Made by a program: the position numbers and the translations under genes. Below, one piece after another: positions 16,964 to 26,236 of a stretch of 64,000 bases of DNA. Each line of letters begins with the position of its first letter. The first letter of the stretch is position 1. The stretch comes from Gammaproteobacteria bacterium. GTDB lineage: Bacteria; Pseudomonadota; Gammaproteobacteria; HK1. The stretch spans positions 806,001-870,000 of the forward strand of contig WLWT01000003.1 in NCBI GenBank assembly GCA_012103455.1. Direction: 5' to 3'. The notes below the pieces were generated by a model. That model was not told the origin of the DNA, ran no database searches, and saw nothing but the letters and a program-made list of their open reading frames with translations.

Positions 16964-17722
16964 ATGCATCGGGTAATGTTGCTCAATTCCAAAGGCGGGT
17001 GCGGCAAGACCACCATCGCCACCAATCTGGCTGGTTATTACGCCAGCAGTGGCAAGAACACGGTTCTTATCGATCACGATGGCCAAGGCTCCGGCACCCA
17101 CTGGTTGACGACTAGGCCGCCGCAAGCACCTGCCATCCATGGTATAGAGGCTTATCGAGAAGCGATCGGTGTCACGCGTAGCTTTCTGCTGCGCCTGCCG
17201 GAGAATACCGATCGCATCGTCATCGACACTCCGGCTAATGTGCAAGGGCAGCAGTTGGCTGATCTGGTCAGCCGGTCCGACTCCATTATCGTGCCGGTGC
17301 TGTCCTCGCAGATAGATATCGACGCGGCGTCCAAATTCATGCGTTCGTTCGCGCAGTTGCCGCGTGTGCTTAACGGTGATGTGCGGGTGGCCGTCGTGGC
17401 CAACCGGGTTCGCACCCACACAGTGATGTATCTGGATCTGGAGCGCTTTTTAACCCATTCCGGATTCGCCTTCGCCGCCCGCTTGCGTGACACCCAAGCC
17501 TATATAAGAGCGGCTGAGTGTGGCCTTGGTATTCACGAACTGCGCGCCGGCGGCGCCCGCAAGGATCTGGATCAATGGGCGCCGTTGATAGCGTGGGTAG
17601 AGGAGGGCGCCAGCGAAACGCCGGACGCGCTCGGCACGGCTTACTGCATTCGCCCCGCGGGTAAGGAAAAAGCCACTTCGCGCCAGCGCGCCTTCGCTTT
17701 TTCGCTGAAGGCGGAGGGCTAG
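16964..17722 (+). CDS. ParA-family ATPase
   Basis: A 252-residue deviant Walker-A ATPase: MLLNSKGGCGKTTIATNLAGYYA at the N-terminus, the Walker A' DHDGQGSG and the switch RIVIDTPAN. It resembles stand-alone ParA/MipZ-like proteins. No ParB or parS-like site is seen beside it, so it is not chromosome parABS, and a role in positioning a cell-surface or chemotaxis-type machine is only a guess. The last ~35 residues are basic and rich in Arg/Lys. ATG 16964 is chosen; TTG 16955 is possible. Upstream is a short imperfect duplication around 16918-16957. Confidence 0.8.
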   Translation: MHRVMLLNSKGGCGKTTIATNLAGYYASSGKNTVLIDHDGQGSGTHWLTTRPPQAPAIHGIEAYREAIGVTRSFLLRLPENTDRIVIDTPANVQGQQLADLVSRSDSIIVPVLSSQIDIDAASKFMRSFAQLPRVLNGDVRVAVVANRVRTHTVMYLDLERFLTHSGFAFAARLRDTQAYIRAAECGLGIHELRAGGARKDLDQWAPLIAWVEEGASETPDALGTAYCIRPAGKEKATSRQRAFAFSLKAEG

Positions 17723-17729
17723 GTCTATG

Positions 17730-18908
17730 TTAGGCGCTGGCGCGGGCTTTGAGTACGGCCACCGCAGGCAGCTCTTTACCCTCCACGAATTCCAGAAAAG
17801 CGCCGCCACCGGTGCTGATATAGGAGATACGCTCGGTCAATCCGAATTTATCTATGGCTGCCAGTGTGTCGCCCCCTCCAGCGATGGAAAACGCGCTGCT
17901 CTGCGCGATGGCTTCGCCGAGTAGCCGGGTACCATCGGCGAATTGCGCTAGCTCGAATACGCCCACTGGCCCGTTCCAGATGATGGTTTTGGCCGCCTTC
18001 AATGCTCGTGCTAGCGCCGCTGCCGAGCGCGGGCCTAGGTCTACGATGAGTTCGTCATCGGCTATTTCGGGGACTGGCCTGACCACTGCCAGTGCATCTT
18101 CATCCACACTTTTGGCCACTACTACATCGGTAGGCACAGGGATAGCGCCGCCGCGTTTTTGCGCATCCTGCATAAGCTTTTTGGCCGTATCCACCAACCC
18201 CGCTTCATATAAGGACCGGCCTACGTTGTGGCCGGCGGCGGCAATAAAGGTATTGGCGATGCCGCCGCCCACGATCAACTGATCGACGATGCCGGCGAGG
18301 GACTCCAGTACCGTGAGCTTAGTGGAAACCTTGGAGCCGCCTACAATCGCCGCCAAGGGCCGCGCCGGCGATTCCAACGCCCGTCCCAAGGCATCCAATT
18401 CGGCGCTCAGCAGGGGGCCGGCACAGGCGATGGGGGCGAACTGCGCGACCCCGTGGGTCGATGCGTGCGCACGATGGGCAGTGCCGAAAGCATCCATCAC
18501 GAATACATCGCAAAGTGCTGCCATGCGCTTGGCCAACTGCTCATCGTTAGCTTTCTCGCCGGGATTGAAGCGCACGTTTTCGCAGATCGCGATATGACCC
18601 GGTTCGACGGCTGTGCCGTCCAGCCAATCGGCGCAAAACGTCACCGGTACGTCCAACAAACCGGCCAGGTGGCTAGCGACGGGGGCGAGGGAGAATTGCT
18701 CCTGCGCCCGGCCTTCCTCGGGCCGGCCCAGGTGTGACATCACCATCACCCGGGCACCTGCCTTGGCTGCTTGTTCGAGGGTTGGCGCCGCTGCTCTCAA
18801 GCGGGCGTCATTGGCCACCTCACCATCTTTTAGCGGCACATTGAGGTCTTCACGGATCAACACCCGCCGGCCGCTCAGCGCAACCGCCTGCATCGTCAAA
18901 ATCGGCAT
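17730..18908 (-). CDS. pgk: Phosphoglycerate kinase
   Basis: Glycolytic and Calvin-cycle ATP-generating kinase, 392 residues, normal length. Substrate residues are visible in VLIREDLNVPLKDGEVANDARLRAAAPT and in MSHLGRP. The nucleotide site includes GGSKVSTKLTVLESL, and the C-terminal IAGGGDTLAAIDKFG and ISTGGGAFLEFVEGKELPAV motifs are intact. It is third in tkt-gap-pgk order on the minus strand, 14 bases after gap. Confidence 0.97.
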   Translation of the reverse strand: MPILTMQAVALSGRRVLIREDLNVPLKDGEVANDARLRAAAPTLEQAAKAGARVMVMSHLGRPEEGRAQEQFSLAPVASHLAGLLDVPVTFCADWLDGTAVEPGHIAICENVRFNPGEKANDEQLAKRMAALCDVFVMDAFGTAHRAHASTHGVAQFAPIACAGPLLSAELDALGRALESPARPLAAIVGGSKVSTKLTVLESLAGIVDQLIVGGGIANTFIAAAGHNVGRSLYEAGLVDTAKKLMQDAQKRGGAIPVPTDVVVAKSVDEDALAVVRPVPEIADDELIVDLGPRSAAALARALKAAKTIIWNGPVGVFELAQFADGTRLLGEAIAQSSAFSIAGGGDTLAAIDKFGLTERISYISTGGGAFLEFVEGKELPAVAVLKARASA

Positions 18909-18922
18909 CGGTAGCGTCGTCC

Positions 18923-19936
18923 TCAGGGGGCGTTAACCAGGGCCACGGTGGTATCCAGCATACGGTTGGAGAAACCCCACTCGTTGTCGTACCAGGACAG
19001 CACTTTGACCAAGCGGCCACCGATCACTTTGGTGAGCGGTGCTTCATAGGTAGAAGAGGCTGGATCATGATTGAAATCGATGGAGACCAGGGCTTTGTCG
19101 TTATAGGCAAGAATGCCTTTGAGCGAGCCTTCCGCCGCTTCACCCATGATGTCGTTGATCTCTTCGATACTGGTATCTCTCGCTGCGCTGAAAGTGAGAT
19201 CGACCATGGATACGTTAATGATGGGCACGCGTACCGCAAAACCGTCCAACTTGCCGTTCAGTTCCGGCAGGACCAGACCCACCGCCGCGGCGGCGCCGGT
19301 TTTGGTGGGGATCATCGAGGAGGTGGCGGCACGGGCGCGGCGCAAGTCCGAATGGTACACATCGGTTAGGACTTGGTCGTTGGTATAAGCGTGAATGGTG
19401 GTCATGATGCCCGCCTCGACGCCGATTTTTTCGTGCAAAGGTGCCACTAGCGGTGCCAGGCAATTGGTGGTGCACGAGGCGTTGGAGATAACGGTGTCGC
19501 TGGCTTTTAAGGTGCCGTGATTGACACCGAATACGATGGTGCCGTCCACATCGGCGGCGCCGGGGGCCGAGATAATGACCTTCTTGGCGCCGCCGGCCAG
19601 ATGGCCGCCCGCTGTTGCCTTGCTGGTAAAAAAACCTGTGCACTCATGCACCACGTCGATGTCCAGGCCGCCCCAGGGCGCCTTGCCCGGATCGCGCTCG
19701 GCGAAGACCTTAATGCGATCGCCATTGACGACCATGTCATCGCCATCGACCTCAACCGTACCGGGAAAGCGTCCGTGGGCGGTGTCGTACCGGGTTAGAT
19801 GAGCGTTGGTCTGGGCATCGCCCAGATCGTTGACCGCCACGATTTGGATTTCGTCAGTGCGTCCGGACTCGTATAGCGCCCGTAGAACATTCCGTCCGAT
19901 GCGTCCGTACCCATTGATCGCTACTCGAATGGCCAT
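18923..19936 (-). CDS. gap: Glyceraldehyde-3-phosphate dehydrogenase, type I
   Basis: Phosphorylating GAPDH of 337 residues. It has the NAD-binding start RVAINGYGRIGRNVLRALYE, the catalytic Cys in SNASCTTNCLAPL, the SxxTxxQ-like region TTIHAYTNDQVLTDVYHSDLRRARAA and the C-terminal WYDNEWGFSNRMLD. It lies between tkt and pgk, a common arrangement that serves both glycolysis and the reductive pentose phosphate cycle. A MITE sits in the 232-base gap upstream, between gap and tkt, so gap expression may not depend on read-through from tkt. Confidence 0.97.
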   Translation of the reverse strand: MAIRVAINGYGRIGRNVLRALYESGRTDEIQIVAVNDLGDAQTNAHLTRYDTAHGRFPGTVEVDGDDMVVNGDRIKVFAERDPGKAPWGGLDIDVVHECTGFFTSKATAGGHLAGGAKKVIISAPGAADVDGTIVFGVNHGTLKASDTVISNASCTTNCLAPLVAPLHEKIGVEAGIMTTIHAYTNDQVLTDVYHSDLRRARAATSSMIPTKTGAAAAVGLVLPELNGKLDGFAVRVPIINVSMVDLTFSAARDTSIEEINDIMGEAAEGSLKGILAYNDKALVSIDFNHDPASSTYEAPLTKVIGGRLVKVLSWYDNEWGFSNRMLDTTVALVNAP

Positions 19937-19984
19937 GTTTGAGTGTTCTCCAGTATTGGGTTGAATGACCTTGCTCCAACTTTA

Positions 19985-20124
19985 GGGCACCTCTAAAAAT
20001 GCACTTTTTCCGCGATTGCGGCGTCAGCTCCGTGCTCGAATCCTCATGTATCACCCATACACTGCGGTTCTGCGCGCGGTGCTTCCTTGCACTCACGAAA
20101 AAATGACTATTTTTAGAGGCGCCC
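19985..20124. mobile_element. MITE copy 1 (140 bp)
   Basis: Non-coding element with terminal inverted repeats (left GGGCACCTCTAAAAAT; right end is the complement of GGGCGCCTCTAAAAAT). It is flanked on both sides by TTTA, consistent with a 4-bp target duplication (19981-19984 and 20125-20128). The interior has further self-complementary stretches, including TTTTTCCGCGATTGCGG. It is about 90% identical by eye, in the same orientation, to the copy at 30790. No open frame for a transposase is present. Ends look IS5/IS-like, but the parent element is not in the window. Confidence 0.8.
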
Positions 20125-20168
20125 TTTAGCCCGTCCATTTTACGGTATTGCAGCCATGACTTTAGGGG

Positions 20169-22169
20169 CTATGAATTGATGACACGGCGTACCGTGTCGG
20201 CGACGTTTTCAGCGGTGAATCCGAAGTGCTCGAAGACGTGGGCTGCCGGACCCGATTCGCCAAACGTGTCTAGGCCAACCACGGCACCGTGCAACCCGAC
20301 CAGGGCGTACCAACCGTCGGTGACGCCCGCTTCCACGGCGACCCGCGCCCGTATTTCAGGCGGCAGCACCGCATTGCGGTAGTCCTCGGGCTGCTGTTTG
20401 AAGACATCTACGCTGGGCATCGACACCACTCGCGTTCCTATGCCTTGCGTGTTGAGGCTGGCTGCGGCGGCCACCGCTAAAGCCACCTCCGAGCCGGTGG
20501 CGATGATGAGCGCTCGCAGTTCTCCCGCGCTGGCTACCAACTCATAGCCACCCCGTTTGATGTTGTTCAATTGATGGGCGGTGCGGGCCTGATGGGGCAA
20601 CTCTTGACGGGAGAACAACAAAGAAGTGGGGCCGTCGCGCCGTTCTACGGCTGCTTGCCAGGCAACCGCCGATTCCACCGCGTCGCATGGCCGCCACAGC
20701 GACATATTCGGCATGAGGCGTAGCGTGGCGGTTTGTTCGACGGCTTGGTGGGTAGGCCCATCTTCGCCTAAGCCGATGGAATCGTGGGTGAACACGAAGA
20801 TGGTGCCTATTCTCATCAAAGCGGCCATGCGCAGTGCGTTGCGCTGGTATTCCGAGAACATGAGGAAGGTGGCGGCATACGGGATGAAACCGCCGTGCAA
20901 CACCATGCCGTTGGCGATGGCGGCCATGGCGAATTCACGTACCCCGAAGTAGATGTAATTGCCGTCGGCATCATCGGCCGTGACGGCTTTGGAACCGGAC
21001 CAGATGGTCAGATTGGAGCCAGCTAGATCGGCCGAGCCGCCGGCCAGTTCCGGCAGTTCGGGGCCGAAAGCTTCGAGGGCGTTGCGCGAGGCACTGCGCG
21101 TCGCGATGCTGGCCGCTGCGCGATCTATTGTCGCTATCACTCGGGCGGCATGGGTTGGCCAGTGCGCCGGCAGCGCGCCAGCCAAACGGCGTTCTAATTC
21201 ATCGGCTAGCGCCGGGTAGGCCAAGCGGTACGCTTGCATATTCGCGTCCCACTTGCGGGTGCGTTCGTGGCCGCGTTGACGGCCGTCCATAGCGGCGTAA
21301 ATTGCCTCGGGAATCTCGAAGGGTGGATGGGGCCAGCCCAGGTTGTCGCGGGCGAGAGCCACTTCATCGGCGCCCAAGGCGGCTCCATGACTGGACTCTT
21401 TACCTTGTTTATTAGGCGAGCCGTAGCCGATGATGGTTTTGCAGCACACAAGGCTAGGACGTTGCGTGACTGCGCGGGCAGTCCGCAGCGCGGTCGCCAC
21501 CGCTGGTGCATCGTGGCCGTCTACATCGGCGATCACATGCCAACCATACGCCGCAAACCGCGCCGCAGTGTTCTCCGTAAACCAGCCTTCGACTGCACCA
21601 TCAATGGAGATACCGTTATCGTCATAGACAGCGGTGAGTTTGCCTAGCCCTAGCGTGCCGGCCAGTGAGGCGGCTTCGTGGGAAATGCCCTCCATCAGAC
21701 AGCCGTCGCCTAAAAAGACGTAAGTATCGTGGTCGATGACCGTATGTCCGGGCCGGTTGTAGTGCGCTGCCAGCATGCGCTCGGCTAGCGCCATGCCCAC
21801 CGCGTTGGCGAAACCCTGCCCTAGGGGGCCGGTGGTGGTCTCTACGCCCGGTGCGTAGCCGTATTCGGGGTGCCCCGGGGTCTTCGAGTGTAACTGTCTG
21901 AAGTTTTTCAGATCATCGACCGTGAGTTCATAGCCCGTAAGATGCAATATGGAATAGAGCAACATAGAGCCATGACCGTTGGAGAGCACGAAGCGATCCC
22001 GGTTTGGCCAATCGGGCCGCCCCGGGTCGTGCCGCAGGAAGCCGCTCCAGAGCACTTGTGCGATGTCGGCCATACCCATGGGCATGCCGGGGTGGCCGCT
22101 GTTGGCGCGTTGCACTGCGTCCATGCTGAGTGCCCGTATGGCATTGGCTTGCTCGCGTTGCGTAACCAT
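20169..22169 (-). CDS. tkt: Transketolase
   Basis: Thiamine-diphosphate enzyme of the pentose phosphate and Calvin pathways, 666 residues, usual length. The start at 22169 (MVTQREQANAIRALSMDAVQRANSGHPGMPMG) matches the family; the longer open frame upstream adds a non-conserved tail. Cofactor motif GDGCLMEGISHEA with the Asp and Glu near residue 155, HDSIGLGEDGPTHQAVEQ, and the C-terminal domain are complete. It is the first gene of the tkt-gap-pgk cluster. Confidence 0.96.
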   Translation of the reverse strand: MVTQREQANAIRALSMDAVQRANSGHPGMPMGMADIAQVLWSGFLRHDPGRPDWPNRDRFVLSNGHGSMLLYSILHLTGYELTVDDLKNFRQLHSKTPGHPEYGYAPGVETTTGPLGQGFANAVGMALAERMLAAHYNRPGHTVIDHDTYVFLGDGCLMEGISHEAASLAGTLGLGKLTAVYDDNGISIDGAVEGWFTENTAARFAAYGWHVIADVDGHDAPAVATALRTARAVTQRPSLVCCKTIIGYGSPNKQGKESSHGAALGADEVALARDNLGWPHPPFEIPEAIYAAMDGRQRGHERTRKWDANMQAYRLAYPALADELERRLAGALPAHWPTHAARVIATIDRAAASIATRSASRNALEAFGPELPELAGGSADLAGSNLTIWSGSKAVTADDADGNYIYFGVREFAMAAIANGMVLHGGFIPYAATFLMFSEYQRNALRMAALMRIGTIFVFTHDSIGLGEDGPTHQAVEQTATLRLMPNMSLWRPCDAVESAVAWQAAVERRDGPTSLLFSRQELPHQARTAHQLNNIKRGGYELVASAGELRALIIATGSEVALAVAAAASLNTQGIGTRVVSMPSVDVFKQQPEDYRNAVLPPEIRARVAVEAGVTDGWYALVGLHGAVVGLDTFGESGPAAHVFEHFGFTAENVADTVRRVINS

Positions 22170-22314
22170 TGAATTCTCCAGCTTGAATAAGGTCGTCAGG
22201 CCCCTGCTGTTATTCGGGCGGCAATTATCGGGGTAGGTTGCTGCCAGCGAGCCGGCGAGATAAAGCAAAAACTGTTAAGCATGACAAGGGGTATGGCAAC
22301 AATGCAGTCACCCA

Positions 22315-23814
22315 ATGTTGCGAACATTGGCAGTGGCTGACGCTATTACAGACGTAGACAACTCTAGTGAAGATATGAAAAGCATTGTTTTATGGAAAAC
22401 CGAAGGTGTTGGTGTGGCGCAAGATAGTGTAGTGGAAGATATCTACAAAGCCCCTGCCGTACTCCTCGTCGATGACGATCCGATGATCTGCGATTCATTG
22501 GCGTTCGTCCTGAAGGAACGCTTCGACGTGCGCGTATGTAATTCCAGAGCGCAAGCCATGGACACTTTGAGAGCTTTGGGTGCGCGCGTATCTCTTGCTC
22601 TGGTCGATTTAGGACTGCCGCCCTCACCGCACGAATCCGGCGAGGGGTTCACCCTAGTGGACGAACTACTGCGCTTCAATCCGCAGATGAAAGTGGTGGT
22701 GCTGTCGGGGCAGAACGATCGCGCCAACATTCAGCACGCGCTGACGCTAGGTGCGGCCGATTTCGTGGCTAAGCCGTGTGACCCGCAAATATTGCTGGCG
22801 CGGCTGGAACATCAGCAAGCGATGCTTGAAGCGGAACAAGCGACCCGGTTAGCGCAGCTGCGCTGTGACGAACTCATCGGCACCAGCGCAGCCATGAACA
22901 CGTTGCGCGAGGAGGTGCAGCGTTTTGCCAGCACGCCGTTTCCGGTATTGGTGCAAGGCGAGTCGGGGACTGGCAAAGAACTGGTTGCCAGAGCTTTGCA
23001 CGACGGCGGTAATCGGGTCAAAACCCCTTTTGTTTGCGTCAATTGCGCGGCGTTTACCCTCGAGTTATTGGACGCACAGCTTTTCGGCCACGCCCGCGGA
23101 GCGTTTACCGGGGCCAACTCGGCCCGCAGCGGTTTCTTCGAAGAGGCTGGCGAGGGGACGCTGTTCTTGGATGAAATAGGCGATTTTCCGCTGGAGTTGC
23201 AGCCCAAATTGCTGCGGGTATTGGAAGACGGCGAGTACTATCGTGTTGGCGAAACCCGCACCAGACGGGCCACCGCCAGGATCGTGGCTGCCACCAATCG
23301 CGATCTGCTAGAGGAGATACGTCGCGGCAATTTCCGCCATGATCTCTATCACCGGCTCGGCGTTTTGACTATTCAAGTCCCACCGCTGCGATCGCGCAAC
23401 GGCGACAGTTTCGCCCTGCTCGAACATTATCGTGGCTTTTACGCGGCGAAGATGAAGCCATTTACCTTGAGTGGGGAAGCTGAACGGCGGTGGGCTCAGT
23501 ATGCTTTTCCAGGCAACGTGCGTGAGCTGCGCAACATAGTTATCCGGCTAGGCGCAAAATATCCTGGGCAAACGATCAGTTTGACAGCGCTGGAAGCGGA
23601 GTTGGATAGTCGCTCGCAGTTGGATGCCGGGACCATCGAGCGTTTGAAAGCCGGTGAGTTTCAATTGGACGCGGTGCTCAGTCACTGGGAGCAGCGTTAT
23701 ATCGAGTCGGCGCTTGAATTGAGCGGTGGCAACCTGAGTGAGGCGGCGCGTTTACTGGGCGTTAACCGTACTACTTTGTACTCGAAAATCCAACGCCTGT
23801 CGGCGGGAGTATAG
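22315..23814 (+). CDS. Sigma-54-dependent response regulator (PrsR/NtrC-like)
   Basis: A 499-residue bacterial enhancer-binding protein. An N-terminal receiver domain runs from about residue 48 (VLLVDDDPMICDSL; phosphoacceptor Asp in LALVDLGLPP, conserved Lys in DFVAKPCD). The AAA+ domain follows (Walker A GESGTGKELVA, sigma-54 contact loop GAFTGA, Walker B LFLDEIGD), then a Fis-type HTH at the C-terminus (NLSEAARLLGVNRTTLYSKI). The extended Rec-AAA linker and the sequence style resemble PrsR of PEP-CTERM systems, but no exosortase genes are here. No kinase is adjacent; the orphan kinase at 46.5-48.3 kb is a candidate partner. The first ~40 residues are not conserved. Confidence 0.88.
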   Translation: MLRTLAVADAITDVDNSSEDMKSIVLWKTEGVGVAQDSVVEDIYKAPAVLLVDDDPMICDSLAFVLKERFDVRVCNSRAQAMDTLRALGARVSLALVDLGLPPSPHESGEGFTLVDELLRFNPQMKVVVLSGQNDRANIQHALTLGAADFVAKPCDPQILLARLEHQQAMLEAEQATRLAQLRCDELIGTSAAMNTLREEVQRFASTPFPVLVQGESGTGKELVARALHDGGNRVKTPFVCVNCAAFTLELLDAQLFGHARGAFTGANSARSGFFEEAGEGTLFLDEIGDFPLELQPKLLRVLEDGEYYRVGETRTRRATARIVAATNRDLLEEIRRGNFRHDLYHRLGVLTIQVPPLRSRNGDSFALLEHYRGFYAAKMKPFTLSGEAERRWAQYAFPGNVRELRNIVIRLGAKYPGQTISLTALEAELDSRSQLDAGTIERLKAGEFQLDAVLSHWEQRYIESALELSGGNLSEAARLLGVNRTTLYSKIQRLSAGV

Positions 23815-24169
23815 ACCGTGTACGTACTACCACTGAGCGATACCGTGGAGATCGTCTAACTGGCCAATCCGAGTATCTGCGCTGATGAAATCGTCTTTCC
23901 GCTAAGTTAGCGCTAAATAGCTGCACCTAACCCGCATCCGTCACCGATTCCCCATTTCGAGTCGCAGTTCTTATGAATGATGCTGCTCTCAGCGATGTAG
24001 CGCAGGGAGCGGCGCCGATTGGCGCAATCGGTGCGGGTTCAGGCGAGGTGAAGAGCGATATTTCGTACTTTGCGAGGCCAGGTGGGCGTTGATTGCGCGA
24101 CCGGCACGTGCGGCGACCTCGGCGTCACGCCGATGACCGGTCTAGCGTGTAAGGGAGTGACGCGCAAGG
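23815..24169. other. Intergenic region and outer end of an IS remnant
   Basis: 355 bases after the sigma-54 regulator. The first ~190 bases show no gene, hairpin terminator or repeat that I can support. From about 24050 the sequence seems to belong to the 3' end of the IS1380-type element, but its terminal inverted repeat could not be fixed by eye. Confidence 0.35.
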
Positions 24170-25456
24170 CTATCCGGACCGATTCCACAACGGTGCTGCC
24201 TGTACGTTCGCCAGCACCCGGGTAAAGGTCTTGGCATACCGATACGCCGGCGAGAACGACAGCCCTATCCGCCGGGCCGTGACCTTGACCCGCGCTGCGA
24301 TCGGCAACGGCTTCAGCCGAAGCGTCGCGCACTGGGCGCGGGCGAACTGTGTGCCTTCGGTTCCGAGTCTTCGCAGCGCGTGCATCAGCACATAGGCGAA
24401 CGAGGAGAAGTGCAACCGCAACGGGTTCGCCCGCATCGTGTGCGCGCGGGTGCGGTCGGCAAAGAGGTCGAGGGGCGGCGCCTTGATGCGATTCTCCCTC
24501 TCGCCGCGCGCGCAGTAGAGCTTCTCATACAATCGCTTGGCCGAGGCCTGGCGCGGCGAGAGGTGGGTCACCACGAACCGCGGATCTCCCCCTTCGACAG
24601 AGACGCCGCCTTGCCCACCACCGGGCGGCTGCGGCTGCACGATTGGCGAGTGCGGTAGGTGAAGTCGCGCAATCGCCGGGCCGGCTTGCCGGTGCGACGA
24701 TGAACACTCTGTGCTTCATGCATCGCGCTGCCCAGGGCTCGCGCCAGTCCCAGCACGAAGCCGACCCCATGGTCCTCGCACCCCTTCATCACTGAGTCGC
24801 GGCGCAATCGCGAATCGCCCCGGATGGGGATTCGGGTGCGCGGCCAGTGCCGGCGAATCTGCCCGACAATACGTTCGAGTTCTTCGAGACAACCCGCCGA
24901 GGCGTCCTGATTCGATTCGCGCAGCCGCGCACACAACAGAGGCTCGCCGCAGACGATGTACAGCGGCAGGTAACAGTAGCAACGGTGGTCGCCGTGAAAG
25001 AATCGCCCTGCCTAGTGACCGTGCAACGGGTCATCGCTCGCATCGAGGTCGAGCCACAGTTCGCGCGGCGCCCGCAAATGCAATTCCACAAAGAACTCGA
25101 CCAACAACTCATCAAACCCTTCCGGGCGCGCGACGATGCGCTTGTAGCGCTCGTGCGCTGCCGCCTGCGGTTCGCCGATCTCCATGCGGTTCAACGGACA
25201 CGCGCGTGCTCACTGCGGTGCGCTTGTCCACCTCTCGCAGCAGGACGCCTCCGGCGTCCGGGCTGATGCGTCCACCATCGAATCGACCCGACCCGTGAGC
25301 GAACGCCATCCCAGGGCGTGAAACTCAAGCGGTTCACCCGTACACTGTGTCTTCAAGGCTGCTTCCCCCTCGTGTGGCCTAAACGATTGATCCCACAACC
25401 GCTATGCCACCGGAAGCAGCCTTTTTCTACCCCCTTGGCGAGTTTTTCGGGTTAGC
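24170..25456 (-). mobile_element. IS1380-type element remnant A, with decayed transposase
   Basis: Reading the minus strand, pieces of an IS1380-family transposase occur in order but in different frames: the N-terminal GRFDGGRISPDAGGVLLREVD, RYKRIVARPEGFDELLVEFF, LWLDLDASDDPLHGH, GFVLGLARAL, the KLYCARGERENRIK strand and the C-terminal RVKVTARRIGLSFSPAYRYAKTFTRVL. Several frameshifts and an internal deletion of roughly 260 bases after the N-terminus (seen by comparison with remnant B) make it a pseudogene. The right boundary near 25456 is set by where remnants A and B stop matching; the left end is uncertain. Confidence 0.75.
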
Positions 25457-25468
25457 CGGGGACCGGGG

Positions 25469-25951
25469 TCAGAGCATGTCCACGACCCGTCGTTTCGCGT
25501 CCGAGCAGCCTTCGACGTATCGCTGCGTTGTAGACAAATCGCGGTGGCCAGCAAGCTGTTGCACATCCCGGAGGCTCCCGCCAGCCTGGACGATCCTCCG
25601 TGCCGCGCTCGTGATGAAAGTCCGCTGCCCCTAGTGGCTGCTGCAACCGATAAGCCCAATAGAGCAATAAAGCCTGTCGAACCAATTGGTTACAGTCTCC
25701 GCCGACATCCCCTGCCCGCGCTCCGGGTCGATCACTGGCCAGTCGAGACGAGCTTGGCCACCGGCGTCCATCACCATCTCCCACGTCGGGCTGGCGATCT
25801 CCTTTGCTCGGAGACCGGCGCGAAAGGACAGCAGCACTATGACTCGGTCTCGCTTAGGACGCCGGGTGGTAGCTACGTGCTGGAGCACCAGACCCTGCTG
25901 TTTGGAACTGACCAGTTTCGCTTGGCGACCTAGCGGCATGGTCGGCTTCAC
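25469..25951 (-). pseudogene. Tyrosine site-specific integrase, decayed
   Basis: The first frame starts MKPTMPLGRQAKLVSSKQQG and continues through VIVLLSFRAGLRAKEIASPTWEMV, with the first catalytic Arg in FRAGLRAKEI, then GMSAETVTNWFDRLY. A frame change near 25630 leads to the C-terminal half, which reads AARRIVQAGGSLRDVQQLAGH and RDLSTTQRYVEG with the catalytic His and Tyr, ending in RRVVDML and a TGA at 25469. A middle stretch expected in this integrase type is also missing. It probably mobilised the neighbouring module once; the IS remnant starts 13 bases past its stop. Confidence 0.7.
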
Positions 25952-26236
25952 TCGTGGCAGAATCCGAGAAGAGCGGAGTTTGCCACGGCCGTGAACCGCT
26001 GTCGCTGATGAAATTCACATAACTCATTGATCTAGCTACACTAGTGTGATTGCTACAGATTTCTCCACGAAAGTTCGTGGTGATAGGCACCAAATCCCGG
26101 TATCAAGTTCATTGGGCGGGCTCGACGGAGACGCGGATGACTGAGACCATTGCCACCCCACAACAAGGCTTCTAAGGAACGTGGCTAGTGACTTGAGTTC
26201 GCATCTTACTGACCCTATATACAGTATACTAGGCAT
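25952..26236. other. Leader region of the GAF-Panacea module
   Basis: 285 bases with lower GC than the flanks. It should hold the promoter of the two-gene module. A CACTAGTG palindrome at about 26037-26044 and an A/T-rich CCTATATACAGTATACTAG immediately before the GTG start are the only visible signals; the latter contains TATACT, a good -10 hexamer. A 66-codon minus-strand frame here has no recognisable features. Confidence 0.4.

Noticed and set aside
19854..20138. 94-codon minus-strand frame over MITE copy 1
   Set aside because: It reads across the MITE ends; a similar peptide (SRKKCI) occurs at the other copy only because the repeat is the same DNA.
22315..23814. Assignment of the sigma-54 regulator as a true PrsR of a PEP-CTERM system
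   Set aside because: No exosortase, PEP-CTERM protein or prsT gene in the window; only a likeness is claimed.
26036..26236. 66-codon minus-strand frame facing the GAF gene, possible small antitoxin
   Set aside because: No recognisable fold pattern or ribosome site, and it overlaps the presumed promoter.
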